Source: Shewanella carassii (GTDB taxonomy: Bacteria > Pseudomonadota > Gammaproteobacteria > Enterobacterales > Shewanellaceae). Taken from it: DNA of 64,000 bases. Each line of letters starts with the position of its first letter. Within the stretch, counting starts at the first letter, position 1. The stretch lies in contig NZ_NGVS01000006.1 of assembly GCF_002777975.1 (NCBI RefSeq), forward strand, positions 186,001 through 250,000. The letters are read 5' to 3'. A program made the position numbers and the translations under genes. This document shows positions 34,723-43,593 of this stretch, piece by piece. The notes beneath the pieces were generated by a model that was not told where the DNA came from, ran no database searches, and worked only from the letters and a program-made list of their open reading frames with translations.

Positions 34723-37560
34723 ATGTTAACCAAGGCAAGTCTGCTTGCCCTGGCCGTGGGCAGTATTGCTGCCCAGGCTCAGGCGAGTGAGCAAGTGATC
34801 ATTTCCGAATACGTTGAAGGTTCAGGCAATAATAAGGCCATCGAACTCTTTAACGCCGGCAGCCAAGCTGTCGATCTCAGCCAGTATCAGCTGGATATCT
34901 TCTTCAATGGCAGTAGCAGTGCAGGCAGCAGCATTGCCCTGAGCGGCATGCTGGCCGCCGGAGGCACTCATGTATTGGCCGACAATGATGCCGACGCTGC
35001 AATCCTGGCGTTGGCGCAGCAAACCAGCAGCGCCAGTTTCTTCAACGGTGATGACGCCCTGGTGCTGAGCCGTAATGGTGAGGTGGTCGACAGTCTGGGC
35101 CAGGTTGGGGTGGATCCAGGCTCCGAGTGGGGCAGCGGTGATGTTTCCACTCAAAACAATACCATAAGGCGTAAGCTGGACAACTTGAGTGCGGATCTCG
35201 ACCCCTTCGATGCGGTCGACCTCAGTGGTTGGGACGGCTTTGCCATCGATAATATCGACGATCTGGGGGCCTTTGGCGGTAATGCCGGCGAGCCGGGTGA
35301 ACCGACAGATCCCGGTAATGGCGCCCTGGTTTGCGGCGATGCGGCTACACCCATTCATGCATTGCAGGGTAGCGGCGAGGCCAGTCCATTGGCTGGTGAA
35401 ACCCTGGAAGTGGAAGCAATAGTCACCAGTAACCAGGAAGCGGGTCTCAAGGGATTGTTCCTGCAGATGGCCGATGCCGAAGCGGATGCCGATCCTTTGA
35501 CCTCGGAAGGGGTGTTCCTGTACACAGGCAATAGCGCCAGTGGTTATCATGCAGGAGACCGAATTCGAGTGCGGGCTCAGGTCACTGAATATCAAGGCTT
35601 GACCGAACTGACCAATGTCAGTGCCAAGGCCTTGTGTGCCACATCACAACCTCTGCCGAGTGCAGCCAAAGTGAGCCTGCCGGTCAATGACAGCAGTGCA
35701 CTTGAAGCCTTCGAAGGCATGCTGGTCAGCTTTGAGCAGCATCTTACGGTCAATGAAGTCTACAACCTTGGCCGTTATGGTGAGGTGTTGTTGGGTTCAA
35801 GCCGTCACTTTATCGGTACTCAGGTAGCCAATCCCGGCGCCGATGCCTTGGCGGTCACGGCAGCCAATGCCCTGGATTCCATAGTGCTTGACGATGGCCT
35901 GACGGCACAAAACCCGGATCCTGTTATCTATCCGGCCCCGGGTCTGAGCGCCGCTAACCCGCTCAGAGTCGGTGATACTGTTACAAACCTCACCGCGGTG
36001 ATGCATTACGGCTTTGGCATTTATCGTTTGATGCCGGTCGATACCGTCAACTTTGTTGCCGCTAATCCCAGAGCATCCGAGCCTGAGTTGAATCGTCTCG
36101 ATGCCTTGACAGTTGCCAGTTTCAACGTGCTCAACTATTTCAACGGCGATGGCCAGGGCGGTGGTTTCCCCACGTCCCGTGGCGCCGATACTCAAGATGA
36201 GTTTGAGCGCCAACGAGCCAAGATAATCGCGGCGATGAAAACCATTAACGCCGATGTCTTCGGTTTGATGGAAATCGAGAACGATGGTTTCGGCAGTAAC
36301 TCGGCAATTGCCGATCTGGCCCGCGGTCTCAACGACGCCATTGGCACTGACAGCTATCGCTATCTTGCGCCACAGGTTAATCGCATTGGCAACGATGAGA
36401 TCAGCGTCGGTATTTTGTATCGTCAGGACAGAGTCACCCCAGAAGGGGTGGCGGCGATTCTGGACAGCAGTAATTCGGCGCTGGATGACAATGGTCAGGT
36501 GCTGTTCAACGATGGCAAGAACCGTCCCATGCTGACCCAGAAGTTTAGCGTCAACGACAGTGAGGATAGCTTTGTGGTGGCGGTCAACCACCTCAAGTCC
36601 AAGGGCAGTGATTGTAATGCGCTGGGCGATCCCGACATGAACGACGGCCAGGGTAACTGTAATCTGACCCGAACCCGTGCAGCCATGGCGATAGGCCAGT
36701 TCCTGCAGGCAGAATATCAGGATGACAAGGTGCTGGTGATAGGGGATCTCAACGCCTATGCCAAGGAAGACCCACTCACAACCCTGGCCAATGCCGGTTA
36801 CGCCGAACTGTTTGGCGAGCTTGGTAAGCCTTCAGCATACTCCTATGTGTTCTCCGGTGAGTCGGGACAGCTAGATCATGCTCTGGCCAATGAAGCCATG
36901 CTGGCCAATGTTCGTGATGTGACCGAGTGGCATATCAATACCGATGAACCCAGGGTGCTGGACTATAACACTGAGTTCAAGACGCCGGAGCAACTGCAAA
37001 GTTTCTATAGCAACGATGCCTTCCGTTCATCGGATCACGACCCTGTTATCATCGCCCTGGACTTTGCCGCGGCCAATCAGGCACCGGTTGCCGAGTTCTC
37101 AGTGCAGCAAAATGGTGCCGCGGTGGCGCTCTCTAGCACTTCGAGTGATAGCGACGGTGAGTTGGTGAGCCAGGAGTGGGATCTGGGTGACGGTACTCAA
37201 GCCTTTGGCGAGCAGGTGAGCCATGAATACCAGCAAAGCGGTGTCTACCTCATCACTCTGACCGTGACTGACGACAAAGGTGCCCAGCACAGTGTCAGCC
37301 GTGAGGTAACCGTTGAGATAGCCCCTGAGCCGACAGAGCCTGTGGCGGTTATCCGCCATCTGGATCTCTGGCTGCTGCAGGTGTTTATCTCCGAGAGCTA
37401 TGATCCTGACGGTTATATCAAAAAGCAGCAGTGGCGCTTCAACGATGGGCGTAGATTCAACGGTCCGGTTGCCATGCGTATTGGCGGTCGTGCCAATGAA
37501 GTGACCTTGACCGTGACCGACAATGATAAGCAAAAGGCCAGCACCAGCCTGAGTTTCTAA
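34723..37560 (+). CDS. ExeM/NucH-family secreted endonuclease
   Basis: The 945-residue precursor has a signal peptide (cleavage near AQAS, residue ~22) and an N-terminal lamin-tail-like domain (ISEYVEGSGNNKAIEL). An OB-type domain lies at about 205-330, and an endonuclease/exonuclease/phosphatase domain at about 465-790 carries MEIEND, NHLKSKGSDC, GDLNAY and SSDHDPV. Two PKD-like repeats end the protein. Shewanella ExeM degrades extracellular DNA for nutrition and biofilm release. Unlike many relatives, no C-terminal hydrophobic sorting segment is visible. A 250-bp A+T-rich promoter region precedes it. Confidence 0.88.
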   Translation: MLTKASLLALAVGSIAAQAQASEQVIISEYVEGSGNNKAIELFNAGSQAVDLSQYQLDIFFNGSSSAGSSIALSGMLAAGGTHVLADNDADAAILALAQQTSSASFFNGDDALVLSRNGEVVDSLGQVGVDPGSEWGSGDVSTQNNTIRRKLDNLSADLDPFDAVDLSGWDGFAIDNIDDLGAFGGNAGEPGEPTDPGNGALVCGDAATPIHALQGSGEASPLAGETLEVEAIVTSNQEAGLKGLFLQMADAEADADPLTSEGVFLYTGNSASGYHAGDRIRVRAQVTEYQGLTELTNVSAKALCATSQPLPSAAKVSLPVNDSSALEAFEGMLVSFEQHLTVNEVYNLGRYGEVLLGSSRHFIGTQVANPGADALAVTAANALDSIVLDDGLTAQNPDPVIYPAPGLSAANPLRVGDTVTNLTAVMHYGFGIYRLMPVDTVNFVAANPRASEPELNRLDALTVASFNVLNYFNGDGQGGGFPTSRGADTQDEFERQRAKIIAAMKTINADVFGLMEIENDGFGSNSAIADLARGLNDAIGTDSYRYLAPQVNRIGNDEISVGILYRQDRVTPEGVAAILDSSNSALDDNGQVLFNDGKNRPMLTQKFSVNDSEDSFVVAVNHLKSKGSDCNALGDPDMNDGQGNCNLTRTRAAMAIGQFLQAEYQDDKVLVIGDLNAYAKEDPLTTLANAGYAELFGELGKPSAYSYVFSGESGQLDHALANEAMLANVRDVTEWHINTDEPRVLDYNTEFKTPEQLQSFYSNDAFRSSDHDPVIIALDFAAANQAPVAEFSVQQNGAAVALSSTSSDSDGELVSQEWDLGDGTQAFGEQVSHEYQQSGVYLITLTVTDDKGAQHSVSREVTVEIAPEPTEPVAVIRHLDLWLLQVFISESYDPDGYIKKQQWRFNDGRRFNGPVAMRIGGRANEVTLTVTDNDKQKASTSLSF

Positions 37561-37572
37561 CCGCTTAAGATG

Positions 37573-37601
37573 AAAAACGTCCGCAGCAGCGGGCGTTTTT
37601 G
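37573..37601 (+). terminator. Terminator after the secreted nuclease gene
   Basis: AAAAACG-TCCGC pairs with GCGGG-CGTTTTT around loop AGCA, ending in a T run. It may also serve yfcH on the opposite strand. Confidence 0.85.
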
Positions 37602-37641
37602 TCGGTCAACTCAAAGGCTGTTTACCCTTTATCTGCTTCAG

Positions 37642-38541
37642 TTAGCGCTTGTTGAATAAGGCTTTCATCGCGTGGTTGATTTCCGGGTAGTTGAATTCGA
37701 AACCATCGGCCTGGGCATGAACCGGTAATGCAAACTGGCCTTCGGTCAGCAGGGTCGACATTTCACCCATTGCCAGTTGCAGTGCCAATGCCGGTGCTGG
37801 CAGACAAGCGGGGCGGTGCAGCGCTTTGCCGAGAGCCTTGCTGAAGTCGCGATTGCTGACCGGCTGCGGCGCGGTGGCATTGTATATGCCGCGGCAGGCT
37901 TCATTTTCCAGCAGAAATTCAATAAGGCGCAGCAAGTCTTCGCGCATGATCCAGCTCATTCCCTGACGGCCATGGCCAATCGGGCCGCCAAGGCCCAGTT
38001 TGAAGGCAGGCAGCATCTTGGCCAAGGCGCCGCCATCTTTGCCAAGCACTATGCCGATGCGAAAGATACAGACCCGGGTGAGTTCGGCAACCGCCAGGGC
38101 TTTTTGCTCCCATTGGGCACAGACTCTGTGGCTGAACTCATCATGGGGCGCGGCGTTTTCGTCTATGGGCTCCGGCCCCTGACGGCCGTAAAAACCCACC
38201 GCCGAGGCGCTGAGAAAAACTTGGGGTTTCTTTTGGCTGTTGCGGACAAGCCTAGCCAACTGCTCTGTGATGTCCCAGCGGCTGTGGCAGATCCGCTGTT
38301 TCTGCTCATCACTCCAGCGTTTGGCAACTATGGGTTCACCGGCGAGGTTGATGATGGCATCTATCTCCTCAAGCAGTCCGGGTGTTTGCAGTGAGTCTAT
38401 GTAACGGGTCTGTGCCAGCGCCAGCTTTTGCTCGGCCGCCGCGGGGTTGCGGCTCAAAATAGTCAGCCTATGGCGTTTTGCCAGCCGCTGCGCCAGTTCT
38501 GAACCGACAAACCCGGTTGCACCTGTGAGCAGAATATTCAT
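37642..38541 (-). CDS. YfcH-like SDR-family NAD(P)-dependent epimerase
   Basis: The 299-residue protein starts with the Rossmann motif TGATGFVGSELAQRL, continues with NLAGEPI and the active-site region SASAVGFYG, and ends with the DUF1731-type C-terminal segment. This is the TIGR01777 group, related to E. coli YfcH and plant SULA. The substrate is unknown. It follows folX by 46 bp on the same strand, the same pairing as in E. coli. Confidence 0.88.
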   Translation of the reverse strand: MNILLTGATGFVGSELAQRLAKRHRLTILSRNPAAAEQKLALAQTRYIDSLQTPGLLEEIDAIINLAGEPIVAKRWSDEQKQRICHSRWDITEQLARLVRNSQKKPQVFLSASAVGFYGRQGPEPIDENAAPHDEFSHRVCAQWEQKALAVAELTRVCIFRIGIVLGKDGGALAKMLPAFKLGLGGPIGHGRQGMSWIMREDLLRLIEFLLENEACRGIYNATAPQPVSNRDFSKALGKALHRPACLPAPALALQLAMGEMSTLLTEGQFALPVHAQADGFEFNYPEINHAMKALFNKR

Positions 38542-38587
38542 GCCTTCTCCCTGAATTATTGAATGTTTCTCCAGAGTATAGACTGGC

Positions 38588-38959
38588 TTACGCCGGTTTA
38601 CGGTAGCTCAGCTGCAGTGAAACCGAGTCGGCATACCTCAGGGCGTGAGGTTTGTCGATTTCAACGCTGGCGTACTCTACCCATTCATGTTCGCTGGCAA
38701 TTTCCAGTACTTTACCTGTGAGGTGCTCCAGCAGGGAGAAACGGTTGTCTTCCACCAGGTTAATGATCGCCTTGGTAATGGTGCGATAATTGAGCGCGTG
38801 CTCCATATCATCACTCCTGCGCGCCTTGTCGGCACAGTAATGAATGCAAACATTGATGATCACATCCTGACGATTGTTGATCTCCTCTTCCTTGATACCG
38901 ATAAAAGTGCGCAGGCGCAGGTTTTTAATGCGTATAATAGCTAGTTCGGGTTTCATCAT
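38588..38959 (-). CDS. folX: Dihydroneopterin triphosphate 2'-epimerase
   Basis: The 123-residue protein closely follows E. coli FolX, including [28 protein letters not shown] and [15 protein letters not shown]. It converts 7,8-dihydroneopterin triphosphate to the dihydromonapterin form, used for tetrahydromonapterin. Members form octamers with tunnelling-fold subunits. The start could be either of two adjacent ATGs (38959 or 38956). Its 5' end lies 64 bp from the divergent AI-2E-family gene. Confidence 0.93.
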   Translation of the reverse strand: MMKPELAIIRIKNLRLRTFIGIKEEEINNRQDVIINVCIHYCADKARRSDDMEHALNYRTITKAIINLVEDNRFSLLEHLTGKVLEIASEHEWVEYASVEIDKPHALRYADSVSLQLSYRKPA

Positions 38960-39023
38960 GTCACTACTTATCGTTGTTGATGTAACGGCTGATTGTGACA
39001 GAGATCAACAAGGAATTTCAATT

Positions 39024-40103
39024 ATGTCATCAGCCTATCGCCCGTCCATGGCGCTAAAAGGATTTGCTGTCATGGCCTGCTTGGTCATAGTGCTGGCGGG
39101 AATTAAGGCCGCCAGCGCCATAGTGGTGCCTTTTGTGTTGTCAGCCTTTATTGCGGTTATCTGCAGCCCGGCCATCAATGCCTTGAGCCGTTATCGCGTG
39201 CCCCGCGCCCTGGCTGTATTTGTGTTGGTGGCGATTATTTTGTTGCTTGGGCTCTGGCTGGCCTCTGTGGTGGGCAGTTCCATCAACGAGTTTTCCCAGC
39301 AACTGCCGCAATATCGCGCGCAGCTGGTGGAACAATTTGCCTGGATATTGGATAAGCTCAAGGAGCTGAATATCCACATCTCCAAAGACAAGGTGCTGGC
39401 CTATCTGGACCCCGGCATGGCCTTGTCTTTGACCACTAATACGCTCTCCGGTGTCGGAAATGTGATGGCCAACCTATTTCTGATAGTGCTCACCATAGTC
39501 TTTATGTTGTTTGAGGCACAATCTTGGCCGCGTAAGGTACATCTGGCGCTGGATGACCCTGAGATGCGTTTATCCCAGATTGAGCGTTTCTTGCAATCGG
39601 TGAACCAATACATGGTGATCAAGACCCTGGTGAGCCTGGCAACCGGTGTTATTGTCGGTGTCGGTCTGGCGCTGATGGGGGTGGATTATGCGCTGCTCTG
39701 GGGCGTAGTGGCCTTTTTGTTTAACTATATTCCCAATATCGGCTCTATCATCGCCGCCATTCCGGCCGTACTGCTGGCCTTTGTGCAGTTGGGCACCGCG
39801 GGTGCCGGTGGGGTTGCCGTCCTGTATCTGGCGACCAACATGGTGATGGGCAATCTGGTAGAGCCCAGATTTATGGGACGTGGCCTCGGATTATCTACTC
39901 TGGTGGTTTTCCTGTCGTTGATCTTCTGGGGCTGGCTCTTGGGCTCGGTCGGCATGTTGCTGTCGGTGCCGCTCACCATGATAGTCAAGATCGCCCTGGA
40001 ATCGAGCCAGAGCGGCAACTGGTTGGCAATTTTGCTCTCGGACGAGGCCAGTATTGCCGTGCGGGAAAGTGCCGATAAAGAAGCGGCAGCCGATGCCGAA
40101 TAA
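39024..40103 (+). CDS. AI-2E family transporter (YdiK/PerM-like)
   Basis: The 359-residue inner-membrane protein has about eight helices and the family signature LWGVVAFLFNYIPNIGSIIAAIPAVLLAF. GNLVEPRFMGRGLGLSTLVVFLSLIFWGW follows at the C-terminal end of the transport domain. Members include exporters of autoinducer-2 and Na+/H+ antiporters, so the substrate is open. The ATG at 39024 follows AAGGAATTTCAATT; a long extension to 38874 would run into folX on the other strand. Confidence 0.86.
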   Translation: MSSAYRPSMALKGFAVMACLVIVLAGIKAASAIVVPFVLSAFIAVICSPAINALSRYRVPRALAVFVLVAIILLLGLWLASVVGSSINEFSQQLPQYRAQLVEQFAWILDKLKELNIHISKDKVLAYLDPGMALSLTTNTLSGVGNVMANLFLIVLTIVFMLFEAQSWPRKVHLALDDPEMRLSQIERFLQSVNQYMVIKTLVSLATGVIVGVGLALMGVDYALLWGVVAFLFNYIPNIGSIIAAIPAVLLAFVQLGTAGAGGVAVLYLATNMVMGNLVEPRFMGRGLGLSTLVVFLSLIFWGWLLGSVGMLLSVPLTMIVKIALESSQSGNWLAILLSDEASIAVRESADKEAAADAE

Positions 40104-40130
40104 AGGCAGAAATAAGAAGTTGAGGATTTC

Positions 40131-41057
40131 ATGCAGTTATTTTTGGAAGCCATCACCGACCTGACTCCAGGCGATGAGTGTGGCCGTTTGTTTCATGGCC
40201 GCGGTGGCCGTTATCCAGGCAGCGAGCACTTATGCCTGGATTGGTTTGAACCTGTGGTGTTGCTGACCGCCTTTAAACCCCTGACGCCGGAAGAGCTGGC
40301 GCGGGTTACCGAGCGTCTGCAATTACGCTGGCAAGCCTTGGGATTGGCACTGAATCTGGTCTATCAATACCGCGCCGCCGGGCAAACCCGCACCGAGCTC
40401 ATTGCCGGCGAGATCCCCGAGCCACATCTGGCCAGCGAGCTTGGCTGCCGTTATCAGTTGCATCTGCTGCGCGGTCAGAATCATGGTTTGTTCCTGGACA
40501 TGCGAAACGGCCGCGAGTGGGTGATGGCCAATAGTGCTCAGCGGAACGTACTGAATTTGTTTGCCTATACCTGTGCGTTCTCGGTGGCCGCCCTTAAGGG
40601 CGGCGCCGATGAAGTGGTCAATATGGATATGAGTAAAGGGGCGCTGGCCATCGGCAAGCAAAACCATTTGCTCAATGGGCTTGCTGCCGGTGCCCGCTTT
40701 CTGGGGCATGATATCTTCAAGTCTTGGGGCAAACTCAAAAAACTCGGGCCCTATGACTTGCTGATTGTCGATCCGCCCAGCAACCAAAAGGGCAGCTTTG
40801 TGGCAACCAAAGACTATCTGCGATTGCTGCGACATCTGCCACAACTTTTGAACCCAGGGGCCGAGCTGCTGCTCTGTCTCAATGCGCCTGAGCTGGACAG
40901 GGCTTTTTTACAGAGCCAGGTCAGTGAAGCGGCGCCAGAGCTTGAGTTTGTTAAGCAGCTAGATAACCCGCCGGCCTTTGCAGACCGGGATCCTGACAGA
41001 GCATTGAAGGTGTTGCTGTATCGCTATGAGGGAGAACCGGACTCTAACACTCAATAA
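40131..41057 (+). CDS. Class I SAM-dependent methyltransferase, RlmI/RlmK-like
   Basis: The 308-residue protein has the SAM-binding motif NLFAYTCAFSVAALKGGA, the acidic loop VVNMDMSKGAL and the motif DPPSNQKGSF. These resemble the 23S rRNA cytosine/guanine methyltransferases RlmI and RlmK. It lacks the N-terminal PUA domain of RlmI and an obvious catalytic Cys. The target is therefore uncertain (RNA is likely). It starts 27 bp after the AI-2E gene and its stop overlaps the convergent small gene by 7 bp. Confidence 0.82.
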   Translation: MQLFLEAITDLTPGDECGRLFHGRGGRYPGSEHLCLDWFEPVVLLTAFKPLTPEELARVTERLQLRWQALGLALNLVYQYRAAGQTRTELIAGEIPEPHLASELGCRYQLHLLRGQNHGLFLDMRNGREWVMANSAQRNVLNLFAYTCAFSVAALKGGADEVVNMDMSKGALAIGKQNHLLNGLAAGARFLGHDIFKSWGKLKKLGPYDLLIVDPPSNQKGSFVATKDYLRLLRHLPQLLNPGAELLLCLNAPELDRAFLQSQVSEAAPELEFVKQLDNPPAFADRDPDRALKVLLYRYEGEPDSNTQ

Positions 41058-41275
41058 CCGAGGCGTTCTGAGATCAGGGATTGGCCGCCTTCTTCCAATA
41101 GGGCGGCTATGCCTTCGGCATCAAAACTGCTCAAGCCGGATGCCTGATGCAGTAGCCTGTCCTGGACATCCAAGGGCATCTGCATCCTTTCCATAAACAT
41201 GCGCATTCCCAATATATCGCCACTGGCCAGCAGGGTGGCGAGAGTGCGTGCTTCAAAGTCGACAATATGATTCAT
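41051..41275 (-). CDS. Small helical protein of unknown function
   Basis: The 74-residue protein MNHIVDFEARTL... is predicted entirely helical with no membrane segment or signal. A GAGGACGATGCC ribosome site precedes the ATG at 41275. Its end overlaps the convergent methyltransferase gene. No family was recognised. It has the residue mix of a real soluble protein but the coding case is moderate. Confidence 0.55.
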   Translation of the reverse strand: MNHIVDFEARTLATLLASGDILGMRMFMERMQMPLDVQDRLLHQASGLSSFDAEGIAALLEEGGQSLISERLGY

Positions 41276-41515
41276 GGCATCGTCCTCTTACTGATTTACG
41301 GGCCGGGAAGCCTTCTCTAAGGAATAGCAGTTACCGTACGGGTTGCTAGAATCATTCTGTTTAAAAAATGTCGCTTCAGAACTCTGGGGTATATCAAGTT
41401 GAAAGTCTTTCACTCTGCATTACTGTTTTGGCTCAAATTTGAGCAATATAAAGCGATTTAACCCATTATTGGTGACGAAAGTGAAAGTTTTCTGTAACTC
41501 GTAGTGGCTCCCTGT

Positions 41516-41659
41516 TATACTGGCGCCGCCTTGGGGGAACACCTAAGGCTCCGAAAAAGCCGGAATCGGGCATAAAGTGTCAGCGGGACCTCAACTTCCA
41601 AAGAGTGGGAACCCAAAAATAGATGCGCCCTGTACCCTACAGAATAGACTGGAGTTGTT
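41516..41659 (+). ncRNA. Candidate structured leader RNA upstream of a 32-codon ORF
   Basis: A TATACT -10 hexamer (41516-41521) lies before a ~135-nt untranslated leader rich in pairing potential. GCCTTGGG (41528-41535) can pair with CCTAAGGC (41542-41549), and CTGTA/TACAG (41630-41634/41638-41642) forms a tight hairpin. Four GGA triplets precede the ribosome site at spacings of 22-26 nt (41536, 41562, 41586, 41608), which could be CsrA-type sites. No known riboswitch consensus was recognised. The rest of 41276-41515 holds nothing identifiable. Confidence 0.5.
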
Positions 41660-41758
41660 ATGGAAATTCATGAGTACCAAGATGCTTACTATCAGCTGCA
41701 GGATGAAGTGATTGAGTCACTTCCGGTAGAGAAAGACGAAGAAGCATTTTTGGATTAA
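41660..41758 (+). CDS. Acidic 32-residue small protein or leader peptide
   Basis: ATG at 41660 with TGGAG five bases upstream opens a 32-codon frame ending TAA at 41756-41758. The peptide has 11 Asp/Glu against a single Lys, two adjacent Tyr near residue 10, and ends EEAFLD. It has no membrane segment or leader-peptide run of a single amino acid. It sits between a structured leader and a strong terminator, so it is a stand-alone transcription unit. No family was recognised. Confidence 0.6.
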   Translation: MEIHEYQDAYYQLQDEVIESLPVEKDEEAFLD

Positions 41759-41784
41759 GCCTGAGCCAGGCAACTCAAATCTTG

Positions 41785-41818
41785 AAAAAGCGGCAACCTT
41801 GGGGTTGCCGCTTTTTTT
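41785..41818 (+). terminator. Strong terminator after the small ORF
   Basis: AAAAAGCGGCAACC pairs with GGTTGCCGCTTTTT around a TTGG loop (14-bp stem) followed by TT. It can also work on the minus strand for the siderophore operon that ends at 41894. Confidence 0.93.
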
Positions 41819-41893
41819 GCTTTCCTGATCCGTCTTGAAAGCGGGATATTCTATTTTGCAACAGATTATCCAAGGGTTGGCCCCGTCAAAGGA

Positions 41894-42721
41894 CTAGCCG
41901 CAGGCCTTTTGCCCTTTGCCTTTGCGGCCATCTTTATCCAGCGGGCAATCGGCGCACATTTGGGTGCAGGGAAGCTTGTGCCGCAGGCAACAGGCGATAC
42001 GCGGGCTTCGCTGCTGCTTGAGCCTTAGCTTACGCCAAAATGGATGGGCAATCGGTGCAATATCAATCCGTGGCTGCAGCTCAGCTTGCTCGAACATCTC
42101 TCTTATCAATTGCCTACGCCAACTGACGGGCAGTGACAACTCACCCAGATACCAATGCACAATATAGGCTTGATGGCTGAAATGCAGCTTTGATGGCACT
42201 GGGCCCAGCTCTGCCAGGCGCTCGACAATGGGAATGAGCAACTGCTCGAGTAAGCTTTCCCAACTGGCAAGTTGCCCGGCGGGAGCCGGATGGCTGACAT
42301 CTGCATCAAGCAGCAGATAGAAGGTTTCCGCCCGGCCGTTATCAAAAGGTTCAAGGTACCAGTTGCCACTGCAAGCTGCAGCCGCAATGGCGCGGTTAAG
42401 TGCGCTGCCGGGCTGACTGGCAAACAACCACAGCAGCAGGGGTGGCAGTTGCAGACCGAAAAACCACTGGCTCCACATGGAGTGCAGTGCCCGGGCGTCT
42501 ATCTCGGGCTTTGTGGCACAAGTTGTGGACACCTTGGCTTGATAACTCAGGGCAAATTGTTGCAGCAGCGCCGGGTAATGTGCCTGGCTCAAGACTGAGT
42601 TCAAGCTGATGGCTTCTTGGGGTAACTGCTCCAGACTCTCTATGGCTTTGAAGTGCTCGCCATAGAAGGCGGCTTTTTGTGCCAATAGTTGGTTGAGCTC
42701 GCTGGCAATACTCATTCCCAT
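41894..42721 (-). CDS. FhuF-like siderophore-iron reductase
   Basis: The 275-residue protein ends with the FhuF [2Fe-2S] signature CC-x10-C-x2-C (Cys244, Cys245, Cys256, Cys259). Such proteins reduce Fe(III)-hydroxamates in the cytosol to release iron. The basic C-terminal tail KDGRKGKGQKACG is a small oddity. It begins inside the 3' end of the ATPase gene (10-bp overlap) and is the last gene of the siderophore uptake operon. An alternative start at 42715 is possible. Confidence 0.87.
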   Translation of the reverse strand: MGMSIASELNQLLAQKAAFYGEHFKAIESLEQLPQEAISLNSVLSQAHYPALLQQFALSYQAKVSTTCATKPEIDARALHSMWSQWFFGLQLPPLLLWLFASQPGSALNRAIAAAACSGNWYLEPFDNGRAETFYLLLDADVSHPAPAGQLASWESLLEQLLIPIVERLAELGPVPSKLHFSHQAYIVHWYLGELSLPVSWRRQLIREMFEQAELQPRIDIAPIAHPFWRKLRLKQQRSPRIACCLRHKLPCTQMCADCPLDKDGRKGKGQKACG

Positions 42722-43593
42722 GACGGCAGTCCTCCGGTGGCATTGTTGCTCGAATCTTCCCCGCCATGGTGCCCGGCGGCTCTGGGCTTTGCTCTGGGTC
42801 TGGGTCTGGGGATAATCATCGGGCAGTTGGCCTCGGGATCTGTGATTATGCTGGCATTGATATCGAACACCTGTTCCAGCAGGGCCTCGGTCAACAGTGA
42901 CTCAGGCGCGCCGCCGGCAATCAACTTGCCATCACGCATCAACAGCAAGTGATCGCCGTAGCGCAGAGCCTGGTTGATGTCGTGCAGCACCAATACCAAG
43001 GTGCGGCCCTGATCCACCAACGCCCGGCAAAAGTCGAGTACTGCCAGCTGGGCGCGGATATCGAGAAACGAGGTGGGTTCATCGAGCAGCAGCAAGTCGG
43101 TTTGCTGCGCCAACACCATCGCCAGCCAGACTCGCTGTTGTTGGCCGCCTGAGAGCTCGGCCACCGGCCTTTGTGCCAGTGTGGTTAACCCTGTGGCAGC
43201 CAGGGCTTGGGCAACCGCCAGCTCATCTTGCTCTGACCATTGGTGCCACAGGCTCTGATGAGGGTAACGGCCGCGACTGACCAGCTCCTGCACATCTATT
43301 CCTTCCGGCAATTCAGGCTTTTGCACCAGTAGTGCCAGCTCCCTGGCTCTGGCCTTGTTGCTCAACTGCGCCAAGGGGGTGTGACCCAACATGACCTGGC
43401 CGCGTGTGGGCGGCAGTACCTGGCTCAAACACTTGAGCAGGGTCGACTTGCCACAACCATTGGGGCCAAGGATCACCGTCAGCTTACCCTTGGGGATGGC
43501 CAGGTTCATGGCGCTTATGATGGGCCGCTGGCCGTACTCGAGATAAAGCTCATGCCCACTGAGGGCTATGTCATAGTCAGGGTATTGGGTCAT
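42712..43593 (-). CDS. Ferric-siderophore ABC transporter ATPase (FhuC/FecE-like)
   Basis: The 293-residue protein has Walker A GPNGCGKST, signature LSGGQQQR, Walker B LLLLDEPTSFLD and a switch His in VLHDINQA. It follows the FepC/FhuC family closely up to about residue 260, then has a Pro/Arg-rich tail (IIPRPRPRAKPRAA). That tail contains a 6-bp microsatellite-like run near 42783-42813. It energises the two permease subunits encoded just upstream; the start overlaps the permease stop by 4 bp. Confidence 0.93.
   Translation of the reverse strand: MTQYPDYDIALSGHELYLEYGQRPIISAMNLAIPKGKLTVILGPNGCGKSTLLKCLSQVLPPTRGQVMLGHTPLAQLSNKARARELALLVQKPELPEGIDVQELVSRGRYPHQSLWHQWSEQDELAVAQALAATGLTTLAQRPVAELSGGQQQRVWLAMVLAQQTDLLLLDEPTSFLDIRAQLAVLDFCRALVDQGRTLVLVLHDINQALRYGDHLLLMRDGKLIAGGAPESLLTEALLEQVFDINASIITDPEANCPMIIPRPRPRAKPRAAGHHGGEDSSNNATGGLPSWE

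Noticed and set aside
41525..41659. The leader before the small ORF considered as a cyclic-di-GMP, glycine, cobalamin or molybdenum-cofactor riboswitch
   Set aside because: The conserved cores of those classes, as far as I know them, could not be lined up with this sequence, so it is left unassigned.
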